Below are positions 1-5,940 of a DNA stretch of 11,636 nt, piece by piece (position 1 is the stretch's first letter; each line of letters begins with the position of its first letter). The notes beneath the pieces were generated by a model. It was not told the origin of the DNA, did no database searches, and saw only the letters and a list, made by a program, of their open reading frames with translations. Source of the stretch: an uncultured Oscillospiraceae bacterium (GTDB taxonomy: Bacteria > Bacillota > Clostridia > Oscillospirales > Oscillospiraceae); NCBI GenBank assembly GCA_910579595.1, contig CAJTVM010000079.1, positions 1 through 11,636 on the forward strand. Reading direction: 5' to 3'. The translations under genes were made by a program, and so were the position numbers.

Positions 1-628
1 CAACCTGCTCACCAAGGTGTACCAGCCCACACGGGGCACCATCCTGCTGGACGGCATCGACACCCACGGTAAGAACCCCGCCCAGATCAACCGCATGGGC
101 ATTGCCCGCACCTTCCAGAACATCCGCCTGTTCAACAACCTGAGCGTGGAGGACAACGTGAAAATCGGCCTGCACAACCAGGAGAAATATTCCATGTTCT
201 CCGGCATCCTGCGCCTGCCCAAGTACTGGCGGCAGGAGAAGGCCGCCCACGAGCGGGCATTGGAGCTGCTGTCCATCTTCAATATGGAGGGCATGGCGAG
301 CTACCAGGCGGGAAGCCTGCCCTACGGGGCCCAGCGGCGGCTGGAGATCGTCCGGGCGCTGGCCACCAACCCGTCCCTGCTGCTGCTGGACGAGCCGGCG
401 GCGGGGATGAATCCCTCCGAGACGGCGGAGCTGATGGAGAACATCGTGAAGATCCGCGACACCTTCCAGATTGCCATCATGCTCATTGAGCACGATATGA
501 GCCTGGTCATGGGCATCTGTGAGGGCATTTGTGTGCTGAACTTCGGCCAGATCATCGCCAAGGGCACCGCGGAGGAGATTCAGTCCAATCCCACGGTGAT
601 TGAGGCCTATCTGGGCAAGCAGCGGTAA
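1..628 (+). CDS. livG: Branched-chain amino acid ABC transporter ATP-binding protein LivG (5' end missing)
   Basis: This is the C-terminal roughly 208 residues of an ABC ATPase of the LivG group; the reading frame is open from base 2, so the start codon and the Walker A loop lie upstream of the window. Visible landmarks are the Q-loop segment ARTFQNIRLF, the degenerate LivG-type signature SLPYGAQRRLEIVRAL in place of LSGGQ, the Walker B run LLLLDEPAAGMNP with its D-loop, and the switch histidine in LIEHDM. The stretch between Q-loop and signature (EKYSMFSGILRLPKYWRQE) is the insertion typical of LivG rather than LivF. Known role: with LivF it powers import of leucine, isoleucine and valine through the LivH/LivM membrane pair. 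livF starts 14 bases after its stop, so the two are co-transcribed; livK, livH and livM are expected just upstream. Substrate is inferred from family. Confidence 0.93.
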   Translation, partial: NLLTKVYQPTRGTILLDGIDTHGKNPAQINRMGIARTFQNIRLFNNLSVEDNVKIGLHNQEKYSMFSGILRLPKYWRQEKAAHERALELLSIFNMEGMASYQAGSLPYGAQRRLEIVRALATNPSLLLLDEPAAGMNPSETAELMENIVKIRDTFQIAIMLIEHDMSLVMGICEGICVLNFGQIIAKGTAEEIQSNPTVIEAYLGKQR

Positions 629-642
629 GGGGGCGTGGGAAA

Positions 643-1344
643 ATGCTGAAAGTCAACGACATTAACGTGTATTACGGCGCCATCCACGCCATCAAGGGCG
701 TGTCCTTCGAGGTCAACGACGGCGAAGTGGTTACCCTCATTGGCGCCAACGGCGCGGGCAAGTCCACCATCCTGAATACGGTGTGCGGCCTGCTCCACCC
801 CCGTACCGGATCCATCGAGTTTCTGGAGAAGAACCTGGCCTGCGTCCCCGCCCACAAGATTGTGGAGCTGGGTATGGCCCACGTCCCCGAGGGGCGGCGC
901 ATTTTCCAGCAGATGACGGTAGAGGAAAACCTGGAGATGGGCGCGTTTACCCAGCCCCGCGCCAGCTTTGATCCCAACCTGGAGCGGGTGTACGACCAGT
1001 TTCCCCGGCTGAAGGAGCGGCGGCGCCAGGTGGCAGGCACCCTGTCCGGCGGCGAGCAGCAGATGCTGGCCATGGGCCGGGGGCTGATGAGTAACCCCAG
1101 GTTGCTGATGCTGGATGAACCGTCTATGGGTCTGGCCCCCATCCTGGTGGAGCAGATCTTCGACATCATCAAGCGGCTGCACCAGGCGGGCACCACCATC
1201 CTGCTGGTGGAGCAGAACGCCCAGATGGCGCTGTCCGTGGCCGACCGGGGCTACGTGCTGGAGACGGGCAAAATCGTCGCCACCGGCACCGGCGGCGAAC
1301 TGCTGCGCGATGAGGCCGTAAAGCGGGCTTACCTCGGCGGCTGA
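643..1344 (+). CDS. livF: Branched-chain amino acid ABC transporter ATP-binding protein LivF
   Basis: A complete 233-residue ABC ATPase, the usual LivF length. Walker A is GANGAGKST (residues 34-42), the Q-loop region is at HVPEGRRIFQQMTVEENL (80-97), the signature is LSGGEQQ (134-140), Walker B is LLMLDEP (154-160). The switch region reads LLVEQN, where LivF proteins characteristically carry Gln instead of the His seen in LivG, which separates the two paralogues. The ATG at 643 is preceded by a purine-rich site (TAAGGGGG, 626-633) at 9 bases, overlapping the livG stop, so translation is probably coupled. It forms the second half of the LivG/LivF heterodimer on the cytoplasmic face of the branched-chain amino acid importer. 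The exact amino acid range cannot be read from sequence. Confidence 0.94.
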   Translation: MLKVNDINVYYGAIHAIKGVSFEVNDGEVVTLIGANGAGKSTILNTVCGLLHPRTGSIEFLEKNLACVPAHKIVELGMAHVPEGRRIFQQMTVEENLEMGAFTQPRASFDPNLERVYDQFPRLKERRRQVAGTLSGGEQQMLAMGRGLMSNPRLLMLDEPSMGLAPILVEQIFDIIKRLHQAGTTILLVEQNAQMALSVADRGYVLETGKIVATGTGGELLRDEAVKRAYLGG

Positions 1345-1345
1345 G

Positions 1346-1387
1346 TTCCTTTTTCTCGAGGGAAAAGGAACCGAAAAGAGCTTTAGC
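1346..1387. repeat. Palindromic 3' element after livF, copy 1 of a dispersed repeat
   Basis: Two bases after the livF stop lies a near-perfect palindrome, TTCCTTTTT/CTCGAG/GGAAAAGGAA (1346-1370), an 11-bp stem including two G-U pairs with a 3-nt loop. No U-tract follows, so it is not a standard intrinsic terminator, though the hairpin could protect the livF mRNA end. The right part, 1353-1387, recurs at 11088-11122 after the pheB-like gene: TTCTCGAG, two variable bases, then an identical 16-mer AAAAGGAACCGAAAAG and a diverged TTAGC tail. The rest of the livF-hom gap (1388-1493) holds a 7-bp inverted repeat GTTTGGC/GCCAAAC (1417-1423 and 1446-1452); I see no convincing promoter there. Confidence 0.6.
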
Positions 1388-1493
1388 GCGTTACCACCAT
1401 TGCGGATGGCGAAAAAGTTTGGCTCGGCAACGGAACAGCGTACTTGCCAAACCGTATGGTAGGACAAGAAATTTTAAAGGAATGTGACAGGCT

Positions 1494-2708
1494 ATGGTAA
1501 ATGTTGCAGTACTGGGCTTCGGCACCGTGGGCTCCGGCGTGGCCGAGGTGCTCACCGGGCACGAGAGCAGCATCGAGCGGAAAGCGGACGGGCTGATCCG
1601 GCTGAAATACATCCTGGACGTGCGGGATTTCCCGGACAGCCCCTTTGCGGACCGGTTTGTAAAGGACTTTGCGGTGATCGAAAACGACCCCGAGGTGGAC
1701 ATTGTGGTGGAGACCATCGGCGGGGCCCGCGTGGCGCTGGACTTCACCCGCCGGGCGCTGGAGGCGGGCAAGAGCGTGGTCACCTCCAACAAGGAGCTGG
1801 TGGCCACCTGCGGCTATGAGCTGACTCAGCTGGCCAAGGAAAAGGGCGTGTGCTACCTCTTTGAGGCCAGCGTGGGGGGCGGCATCCCCATCATCCGCCC
1901 CCTGTCCCAATGTCTGGCTGCCAATGAGATCCTGGAGATTTACGGCATTCTCAACGGCACCACCAACTATATCCTCACCCGGATGATCCGGGCAGGACTC
2001 ACCTTTGACGCGGCCCTCCAGGAGGCCCAGGACAACGGCTATGCCGAGCGGGATCCCTCCGCTGATGTGGAGGGACATGACGCCTGCCGGAAGATCTGTA
2101 TCCTGGCGGACATCGCCTTCGGGCGGCACATCAGCCCCAGCCAGGTGCCCACCCAGGGTATCACCGGGGTTACCCTGGCGGATGTGGACTACGCCGAGAG
2201 CGCGGGCAAAAAGATCAAGCTTCTGGGCCGGGCCATCCACCGGGAGGACGGCAAGGTGTGCGCCTATGTGGCCCCCCATCTGGTGGATCAGTCCGACCCG
2301 CTGGCCGGGGTGGAGGACGTGTTCAACGCCATTTCCGTCCGGGGGGACGCCATCGGCGACGTGATGTTCTACGGCCGGGGGGCGGGCAAGCTGCCCACCG
2401 CCTCCGCCGTGGTGGCAGATGTGATTGACGTGGCCCGGAACATGGGCAGCCGGAAGGCCTTGTGCTGGGAGCCGGGGGGCGAGGACGCCGCGTGCGGCAC
2501 GGACGCCCTGAAAAGCCGCTGGTACGTCCGGGCAAAGGCGCCGGTGGAGACGCTGCGCACCGTCCTGCCGGGGTGCAAGCTGCTGGCCCGCCGGGAGAGC
2601 GGCGGGGAGGAGGCCGCCTGCCTCACCGCGCAGGCCCTCACCCGGGCGGAGCTGGACAAGACGCTGGCGGGGATTGAGCTGCATTCGGCGCTCCGGGTGC
2701 TGGATTGA
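1494..2708 (+). CDS. hom: Homoserine dehydrogenase
   Basis: A 404-residue protein that reduces aspartate 4-semialdehyde to homoserine with NAD(P)H, the branch to threonine and methionine. The N-terminal Rossmann domain opens with VAVLGFGTVGSG (GxGxxG at residues 8-13). The family motif SNK (N99, K100) and the catalytic-domain blocks ASVGGGIPI, GILNGTTNYIL and AERDPSADVEGHDACRK (K200) are all present. Roughly residues 345-404 (SRWYVRAKAP onward) look like a small C-terminal ACT-like regulatory domain, shorter than in the roughly 430-residue Bacillus enzyme; feedback control by threonine is therefore possible but unproven. The ATG at 1494 follows AAAGGA at 12 bases, a modest site. The gene lies upstream of lysC, the first step of the same pathway; a tandem repeat array begins exactly at its TGA. 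Confidence 0.95.
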   Translation: MVNVAVLGFGTVGSGVAEVLTGHESSIERKADGLIRLKYILDVRDFPDSPFADRFVKDFAVIENDPEVDIVVETIGGARVALDFTRRALEAGKSVVTSNKELVATCGYELTQLAKEKGVCYLFEASVGGGIPIIRPLSQCLAANEILEIYGILNGTTNYILTRMIRAGLTFDAALQEAQDNGYAERDPSADVEGHDACRKICILADIAFGRHISPSQVPTQGITGVTLADVDYAESAGKKIKLLGRAIHREDGKVCAYVAPHLVDQSDPLAGVEDVFNAISVRGDAIGDVMFYGRGAGKLPTASAVVADVIDVARNMGSRKALCWEPGGEDAACGTDALKSRWYVRAKAPVETLRTVLPGCKLLARRESGGEEAACLTAQALTRAELDKTLAGIELHSALRVLD

Positions 2709-3004
2709 TCAAGAAGCGCGGAGAAGCGGACAGCGAGGGAGCTTGGAACGGAGTGAGGGCAAAAGCCCAGCCGCCGCGCAGCGGAGGCGGGTTTAGCCTG
2801 AGCCGAAGTGAAAGCGACCGAGCGTCCTGACCGCTTCGCAGCGTGATCAAGAAGCGCGGAGAAGCGGACAGCGAGGGAGCTTGGAACGGAATGAGGGCAA
2901 AAGCCCAGCCGCCGCGCAGCGGGGGCGGGTTTAGCCTGAGCCGAAGTGAAAGCGACCGAGCGTCCTGGCCGCTTCGCAGCGTGATCAAGAAGCGCGGAGA
3001 AGCG
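2706..3004. repeat. 138-bp direct tandem repeat, two copies plus a 23-bp partial third
   Basis: Unit 1 is 2706-2843, unit 2 is 2844-2981, and the first 23 bases recur at 2982-3004 before the similarity stops. Each unit starts TGATCAAGAAGCGCGG. By eye the full units differ at only three positions (in GAGTGAGG/GAATGAGG, GCGGAGGCGG/GCGGGGGCGG and TCCTGACC/TCCTGGCC), so the duplication is recent or homogenised. The unit contains a GC-rich stem (CCGCC...GGCGG). Because 138 is a multiple of three, false reading frames run through it on both strands, but their products are low-complexity and resemble no protein I know. It fills most of the 367-base hom-lysC gap; the remainder (3005-3075) holds the lysC ribosome site and no clear promoter. 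Confidence 0.9.
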
Positions 3005-3075
3005 CACAGCATCAGGATCAGCATAAAATGGGGAGTACGACCTATGGAAATCTCCATGAGAGGATGAATGGAACT

Positions 3076-4302
3076 ATGGCACTTATCGTACAAAAATTCG
3101 GCGGGTCGTCTGTGGCGGACACAGAAAAAATCCGCAACGTGGCCCGTATCATCACCGATACGTATCAAAAAGGGAACAGCGTGGTGGCGGTGCTGTCTGC
3201 CCAGGGAGATACCACCGACGACCTGATTGACAAGGCCGCCGAGGTCAACCCAAACGCCTCCAAGCGGGAGCTGGATATGCTGCTGTCCACCGGGGAGCAG
3301 ATCTCCTGCTCACTGTGCGCCATGGCCATTGAGGGCATGGGCTTCCCCGTGGTGTCCCTCACCGGGTGGCAGGCGGGCTTCCGTACCAACTCCGGCTATG
3401 GCAATGCCCGCATCAAGCGGGTGCAGGCGGAGCGCATCCGGGCGGAGCTGGACAAGCGGCGCATCGTCATTGTCACCGGCTTCCAGGGGCTGAACAAATA
3501 TGACGACATCACCACCCTGGGCCGGGGCGGCTCGGACACGTCGGCGGTGGCCATCGCCGCGGTGCTGAACGCCGACCTGTGCCAGATCTTTACCGATGTG
3601 GACGGCGTGTACACCGCCGATCCCCGTCTGGTGCCCACGGCCCACAAGCTGGAGGAAATCACCTATGACGAGATGCTGGAGCTGGCGACGCTGGGCGCAC
3701 AGGTGCTCCACAACCGCTCGGTGGAAATGGCCAAGCGGTACGGCGTGAACCTGGAGGTGCTGTCCAGCTTCTCCGGCCAGCCGGGTACGAAAGTTAAGGA
3801 GGTTGTCAAGACCATGGAAAAATCCCATATCAGCGGCATCGCTAAGGATAAAAATGTTGCCCGTCTGGCCCTGGTAGGGCTGGAGAATACCCCGGGCATT
3901 GCCTTTAAGATCTTCTCCCTGCTGGCCAAGAACAACGTGAATGTGGACATCATCCTCCAGTCCATCGGCCGCAGCGACACCAAGGACATCAGCTTCACCG
4001 TGACCAAGGAGGATATGGAGCTGGCCCACCAGCTGCTGGAGGACAACCGGGATCGCATCCACTTTGACCATATCGACGTGTCGGACAACATTGCCAAGGT
4101 GTCCATTGTGGGCGCGGGCATGATCAACAGCCCCGGCGTGGCCGCCGCCATGTTTGAGGCGCTGTTTAACGCGGGCATCAACATCAACATGATCTCCACC
4201 AGCGAGATCAAGGTGTCTGTGCTGGTGCACATCAGCGAGGCAGACCGGGCGGTGCAGGTGATTCACAACCGCTTCTACGACGAGTTTAACGGCGCACAGT
4301 AA
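3076..4302 (+). CDS. lysC: Aspartate kinase (Bacillus LysC type, alpha subunit)
   Basis: Phosphorylates aspartate, the first committed step to lysine, threonine, methionine and diaminopimelate. I chose the ATG at 3076 because it gives the family start MALIVQKFGGSSV and 408 residues, the length of B. subtilis aspartokinase II; GAGAGG at 3058-3063 lies 12 bases upstream. An in-frame ATG at 3064 sits directly on that site and would only add MNGT. The kinase domain shows KFGGSSV (7-13), STGEQIS and TTLGRGGSDTSAVAIAA (from residue 146), followed by FTDVDGVYTADPR. The C-terminal third carries two ACT domains (ARLALVGLENTPGIAFKIF and KVSIVGAGMINSPGVAAAMF begin them), which bind the feedback amino acid. 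The effector cannot be named from sequence. An internal start (see 3795) probably yields a separate beta subunit. Confidence 0.96.
   Translation: MALIVQKFGGSSVADTEKIRNVARIITDTYQKGNSVVAVLSAQGDTTDDLIDKAAEVNPNASKRELDMLLSTGEQISCSLCAMAIEGMGFPVVSLTGWQAGFRTNSGYGNARIKRVQAERIRAELDKRRIVIVTGFQGLNKYDDITTLGRGGSDTSAVAIAAVLNADLCQIFTDVDGVYTADPRLVPTAHKLEEITYDEMLELATLGAQVLHNRSVEMAKRYGVNLEVLSSFSGQPGTKVKEVVKTMEKSHISGIAKDKNVARLALVGLENTPGIAFKIFSLLAKNNVNVDIILQSIGRSDTKDISFTVTKEDMELAHQLLEDNRDRIHFDHIDVSDNIAKVSIVGAGMINSPGVAAAMFEALFNAGININMISTSEIKVSVLVHISEADRAVQVIHNRFYDEFNGAQ
3795..3816 (+). promoter_or_regulatory. Internal ribosome binding site and ATG for the aspartokinase beta subunit
   Basis: Inside lysC the bases TAAGGAGGT (3795-3803) form a near-consensus Shine-Dalgarno, followed after 10 bases by ATG at 3814, in frame with lysC (codon 247). 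Translation from here would give 162 residues (MEKSHISGIAKDKNVARL...) comprising just the two ACT domains. In B. subtilis aspartokinase II the beta subunit arises by the same kind of in-frame internal start at essentially the same codon, giving an alpha2beta2 enzyme. The site is stronger than the one in front of the full-length start. Use here is inferred. Confidence 0.8.
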
Positions 4303-4309
4303 ATGGGAT

Positions 4310-4341
4310 GGACAGGCCGGACGGGTACGTCCGGCCTGTCC
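4310..4341 (+). terminator. Strong hairpin after lysC without a U-tract
   Basis: A perfect 14-bp stem (4310-4323 with 4328-4341, arm GGACAGGCCGGACG) closes a GGTA tetraloop eight bases past the lysC stop. It is followed by GCTTCC, not a run of T, so it is either a weak or factor-assisted terminator or an mRNA 3'-end stabiliser. Confidence 0.55.
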
Positions 4342-4408
4342 GCTTCCTGCGGCGAATCCCTACGCACCGGGACAACGGCAAAAGTTCGGGCGAATTTCTG
4401 GCGAGACA

Positions 4409-4437
4409 TTGCAATTTCTGAGGCTATTTGCTATAAT
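4409..4437 (+). promoter_or_regulatory. SigA-type promoter for the repeat-containing membrane protein gene
   Basis: TTGCAA (4409-4414), a 17-base spacer, and a consensus TATAAT (4432-4437). Transcription would begin near 4444, leaving a leader of about 100 bases before the ATG at 4546. The local sequence is AT-rich against a GC-rich background. It follows the lysC hairpin, so the next gene is probably an independent unit. Confidence 0.75.
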
Positions 4438-4545
4438 TTATATATTATGTCGGTCTGCGTTGCTTCAGCGCGGATCCAGGCGCATCCCTGACAATCCCCG
4501 CCGGCCGAGGGCGGAACCATTTAGGAGAGAAAGGTTTGGTTAGAG

Positions 4546-5655
4546 ATGAAGTATTGTGAATACTGCGGCGCAATGTTGGAGGACGACGCCCAGTGCACCT
4601 GCCCCGGTGCGCAGCAGGCGCAGGGTTTTGCGGGGCAGCAGCCCGGCGATTACCAGCAGGGGGGCTACCAGCAGCCCAGCGATTACCAGCAGGGGGGCTA
4701 CCAGCAGCCTGGCGGTTATCAGCAAGGCGGCTACCAGCAGCCCGGAGGTTACCAGCAGGGGGGCTACCAGCAGCCCGGAGGTTATCCGCCTGGCGGCTAC
4801 CAGCAGCCCGGTGGCTACCAGCCCGGCGGCTACCAGCAGAACAGCCAGCAGCGTGAGGAAGCCCAGAGAAAGATGGCGGAGGCGCAGAAAAAGGCGAAGG
4901 CCGCCGCCAACGGGCTGATAGGCTACCTGAAGGCGTATTTCAATTCTCCCTCCGAGGCCGTGCGGAGCTATCTCACCGGGGAGGGGATGATGGTAAGCAT
5001 TATCCTCACCGTGGCCCGGGTGCTGTCGGTGTGGCTGGCCGTGTTCGGCGTGCTGAATAAGATGTGCAGCATGGCTTCTTCCGCCATGGGTATGTACGGC
5101 TACGGCTTTTCCTCCTACATGGTTATGCCGAAGATCAGCGCCCCCATTCTCGGCAGCCTGCTGTACGGCGGCTTAATCGCCATTGTCTGCATGGCCCTGT
5201 TCATCGTGTGCCTTTTTGCCGTGGTGAAGATTCAGAAGGGGACTCTCTCCTTTGTGACTGTGTGGCAGGCCAGCGCCAATAACAGCGTCCTGCCCACCGC
5301 GCTGCTGCTGCTGGCGTTCCTGGTGTCCTTCGTCTCCCTGAGCATCGCCCTTGTCCTCATCTGCCTGTCCATCGTCGCCTCCCTCACCTTCGGTGTGCTG
5401 ACTGCCCAGTATGTTTATGACGGGAACAAGACCGGCCTGTACTGGCTGCTGTTCTTCGCGGCGGTGGTTGTGATCACCATCGCAACCTACTACATTGTCC
5501 CCATGCTGGCGCTGAAGGCGGTGGGCGGGATTTCGGTGACCTATAATGGCCGGACCGAGACCCTCGGCCCCGCCATTGAGCAGATGCAGCAGGCGTTTTC
5601 CTCCGGCGGCGGCCTGGAGGGCTTCCTCGAGGAGATTATGGGCAGCGCGTTCTGA
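4546..5655 (+). CDS. Unrecognised membrane protein with N-terminal Cys ribbon and Q/G/Y/P repeats
   Basis: A 369-residue protein of unknown function. Residues 1-20 hold two cysteine pairs, CEYC (4-7) and CTC (17-19), a short zinc-ribbon-like head. Residues 36-98 are six 11-residue repeats of the type YQQGGYQQPGG. Residues 99-125 are a charged, probably helical linker (REEAQRKMAEAQKKAKAA). The rest is a membrane domain with four or five hydrophobic segments at about 149-172, 205-228, 249-270, 272-290 and 298-320, ending in a soluble tail with a Gly-rich SSGGGLEG stretch. This layout (zinc ribbon, disordered linker, polytopic domain) recurs in uncharacterised Firmicutes proteins, some called Yip1-like or DUF6574-like; I cannot assign one. 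The ATG at 4546 has AGGAGAGAAAGG (4523-4534) upstream. The gene is flanked by its own promoter and terminator, so context gives no function. Confidence 0.85.
   Translation: MKYCEYCGAMLEDDAQCTCPGAQQAQGFAGQQPGDYQQGGYQQPSDYQQGGYQQPGGYQQGGYQQPGGYQQGGYQQPGGYPPGGYQQPGGYQPGGYQQNSQQREEAQRKMAEAQKKAKAAANGLIGYLKAYFNSPSEAVRSYLTGEGMMVSIILTVARVLSVWLAVFGVLNKMCSMASSAMGMYGYGFSSYMVMPKISAPILGSLLYGGLIAIVCMALFIVCLFAVVKIQKGTLSFVTVWQASANNSVLPTALLLLAFLVSFVSLSIALVLICLSIVASLTFGVLTAQYVYDGNKTGLYWLLFFAAVVVITIATYYIVPMLALKAVGGISVTYNGRTETLGPAIEQMQQAFSSGGGLEGFLEEIMGSAF
4651..4839 (+). repeat. 33-bp coding repeat, six units, last one partial
   Basis: In-frame tandem repeat encoding YQQGGYQQPGG-like units: unit 1 ends PSD, units 2-4 are nearly identical, unit 5 has YPPGG and unit 6 YQPGG. 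Units 1 and 2 both use the tract TACCAGCAGGGGGGCTACCA, whereas other units vary synonymously (GGTTAT/GGTTAC), so copy number probably changes by slippage or recombination. The product segment is low in charge, rich in Gln, Gly and Tyr, and expected to be disordered. Confidence 0.88.
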
Positions 5656-5684
5656 CCCATTCCCGCGCATCAAACAAGACCAAT

Positions 5685-5716
5685 CGAAAAAGCCTGCCTA
5701 TGGGCAGGCTTTTTCG
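5685..5716 (+). terminator. Intrinsic terminator after the membrane protein gene
   Basis: A 14-bp perfect stem, 5685-5698 with 5703-5716, with GC-rich core AGCCTGCC/GGCAGGCT, tetraloop TATG and flanking A-tract and T-tract (TTTTT at 5710-5714). The A/T symmetry makes it potentially bidirectional. It isolates the upstream gene from the regulator gene. Confidence 0.93.
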
Positions 5717-5862
5717 CGTCCATGAAACGTCTCTTTGTCAGAGTCCCCCTGTATTTCCGCAGTATAACAGATTTTCCGGGACTGCATAGTATGATTTATT
5801 TGTGATTTTTGAAATTTTTATATTGTCCCGGCCGGATGCGCGGACCAGCTTCCCCGGAGCTA

Positions 5863-5892
5863 TTGACATGGACCGCCAGAGTGACTTACAAT
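5863..5892 (+). promoter_or_regulatory. SigA-type promoter of the PocR-AraC regulator gene
   Basis: Perfect -35 TTGACA (5863-5868), 18-base spacer, -10 TACAAT (5887-5892), start site near 5899 and a short leader. Upstream, an AT-rich tract (5790-5823) is flanked by a 7-bp inverted repeat CCGGGAC/GTCCCGG (5776-5782 and 5825-5831), a possible regulator site. The remainder of the 5717-5862 gap shows nothing else I can name. Confidence 0.8.
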
Positions 5893-5940
5893 GTGGGAAA
5901 AGGGCCTTAAACAGCATTTTGTGATCGAAGGAGCGTTGTC

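Noticed and set aside
607..2684. Long minus-strand open frames opposite livF and hom
   Set aside because: GC-rich codon bias leaves antisense frames open; products are His/Gln/Leu-rich and resemble nothing known, whereas the plus-strand proteins carry full family motifs.
2706..3004. CRISPR array
   Set aside because: The units are 138-bp contiguous tandem copies with no spacer variation and no nearby cas genes.
2369..3168. Long minus-strand open frames across the hom end and the tandem repeat, with repeated peptide segments
   Set aside because: The repeats are in the DNA and 138 is divisible by three, so any frame stays open in step. The products are Ser/Ala/Arg-rich, overlap hom and lack a ribosome site.
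4303..4491. Plus-strand open frame directly after lysC
   Set aside because: It runs through the hairpin at 4310-4341 and the promoter at 4409-4437, and has no ribosome site of its own.
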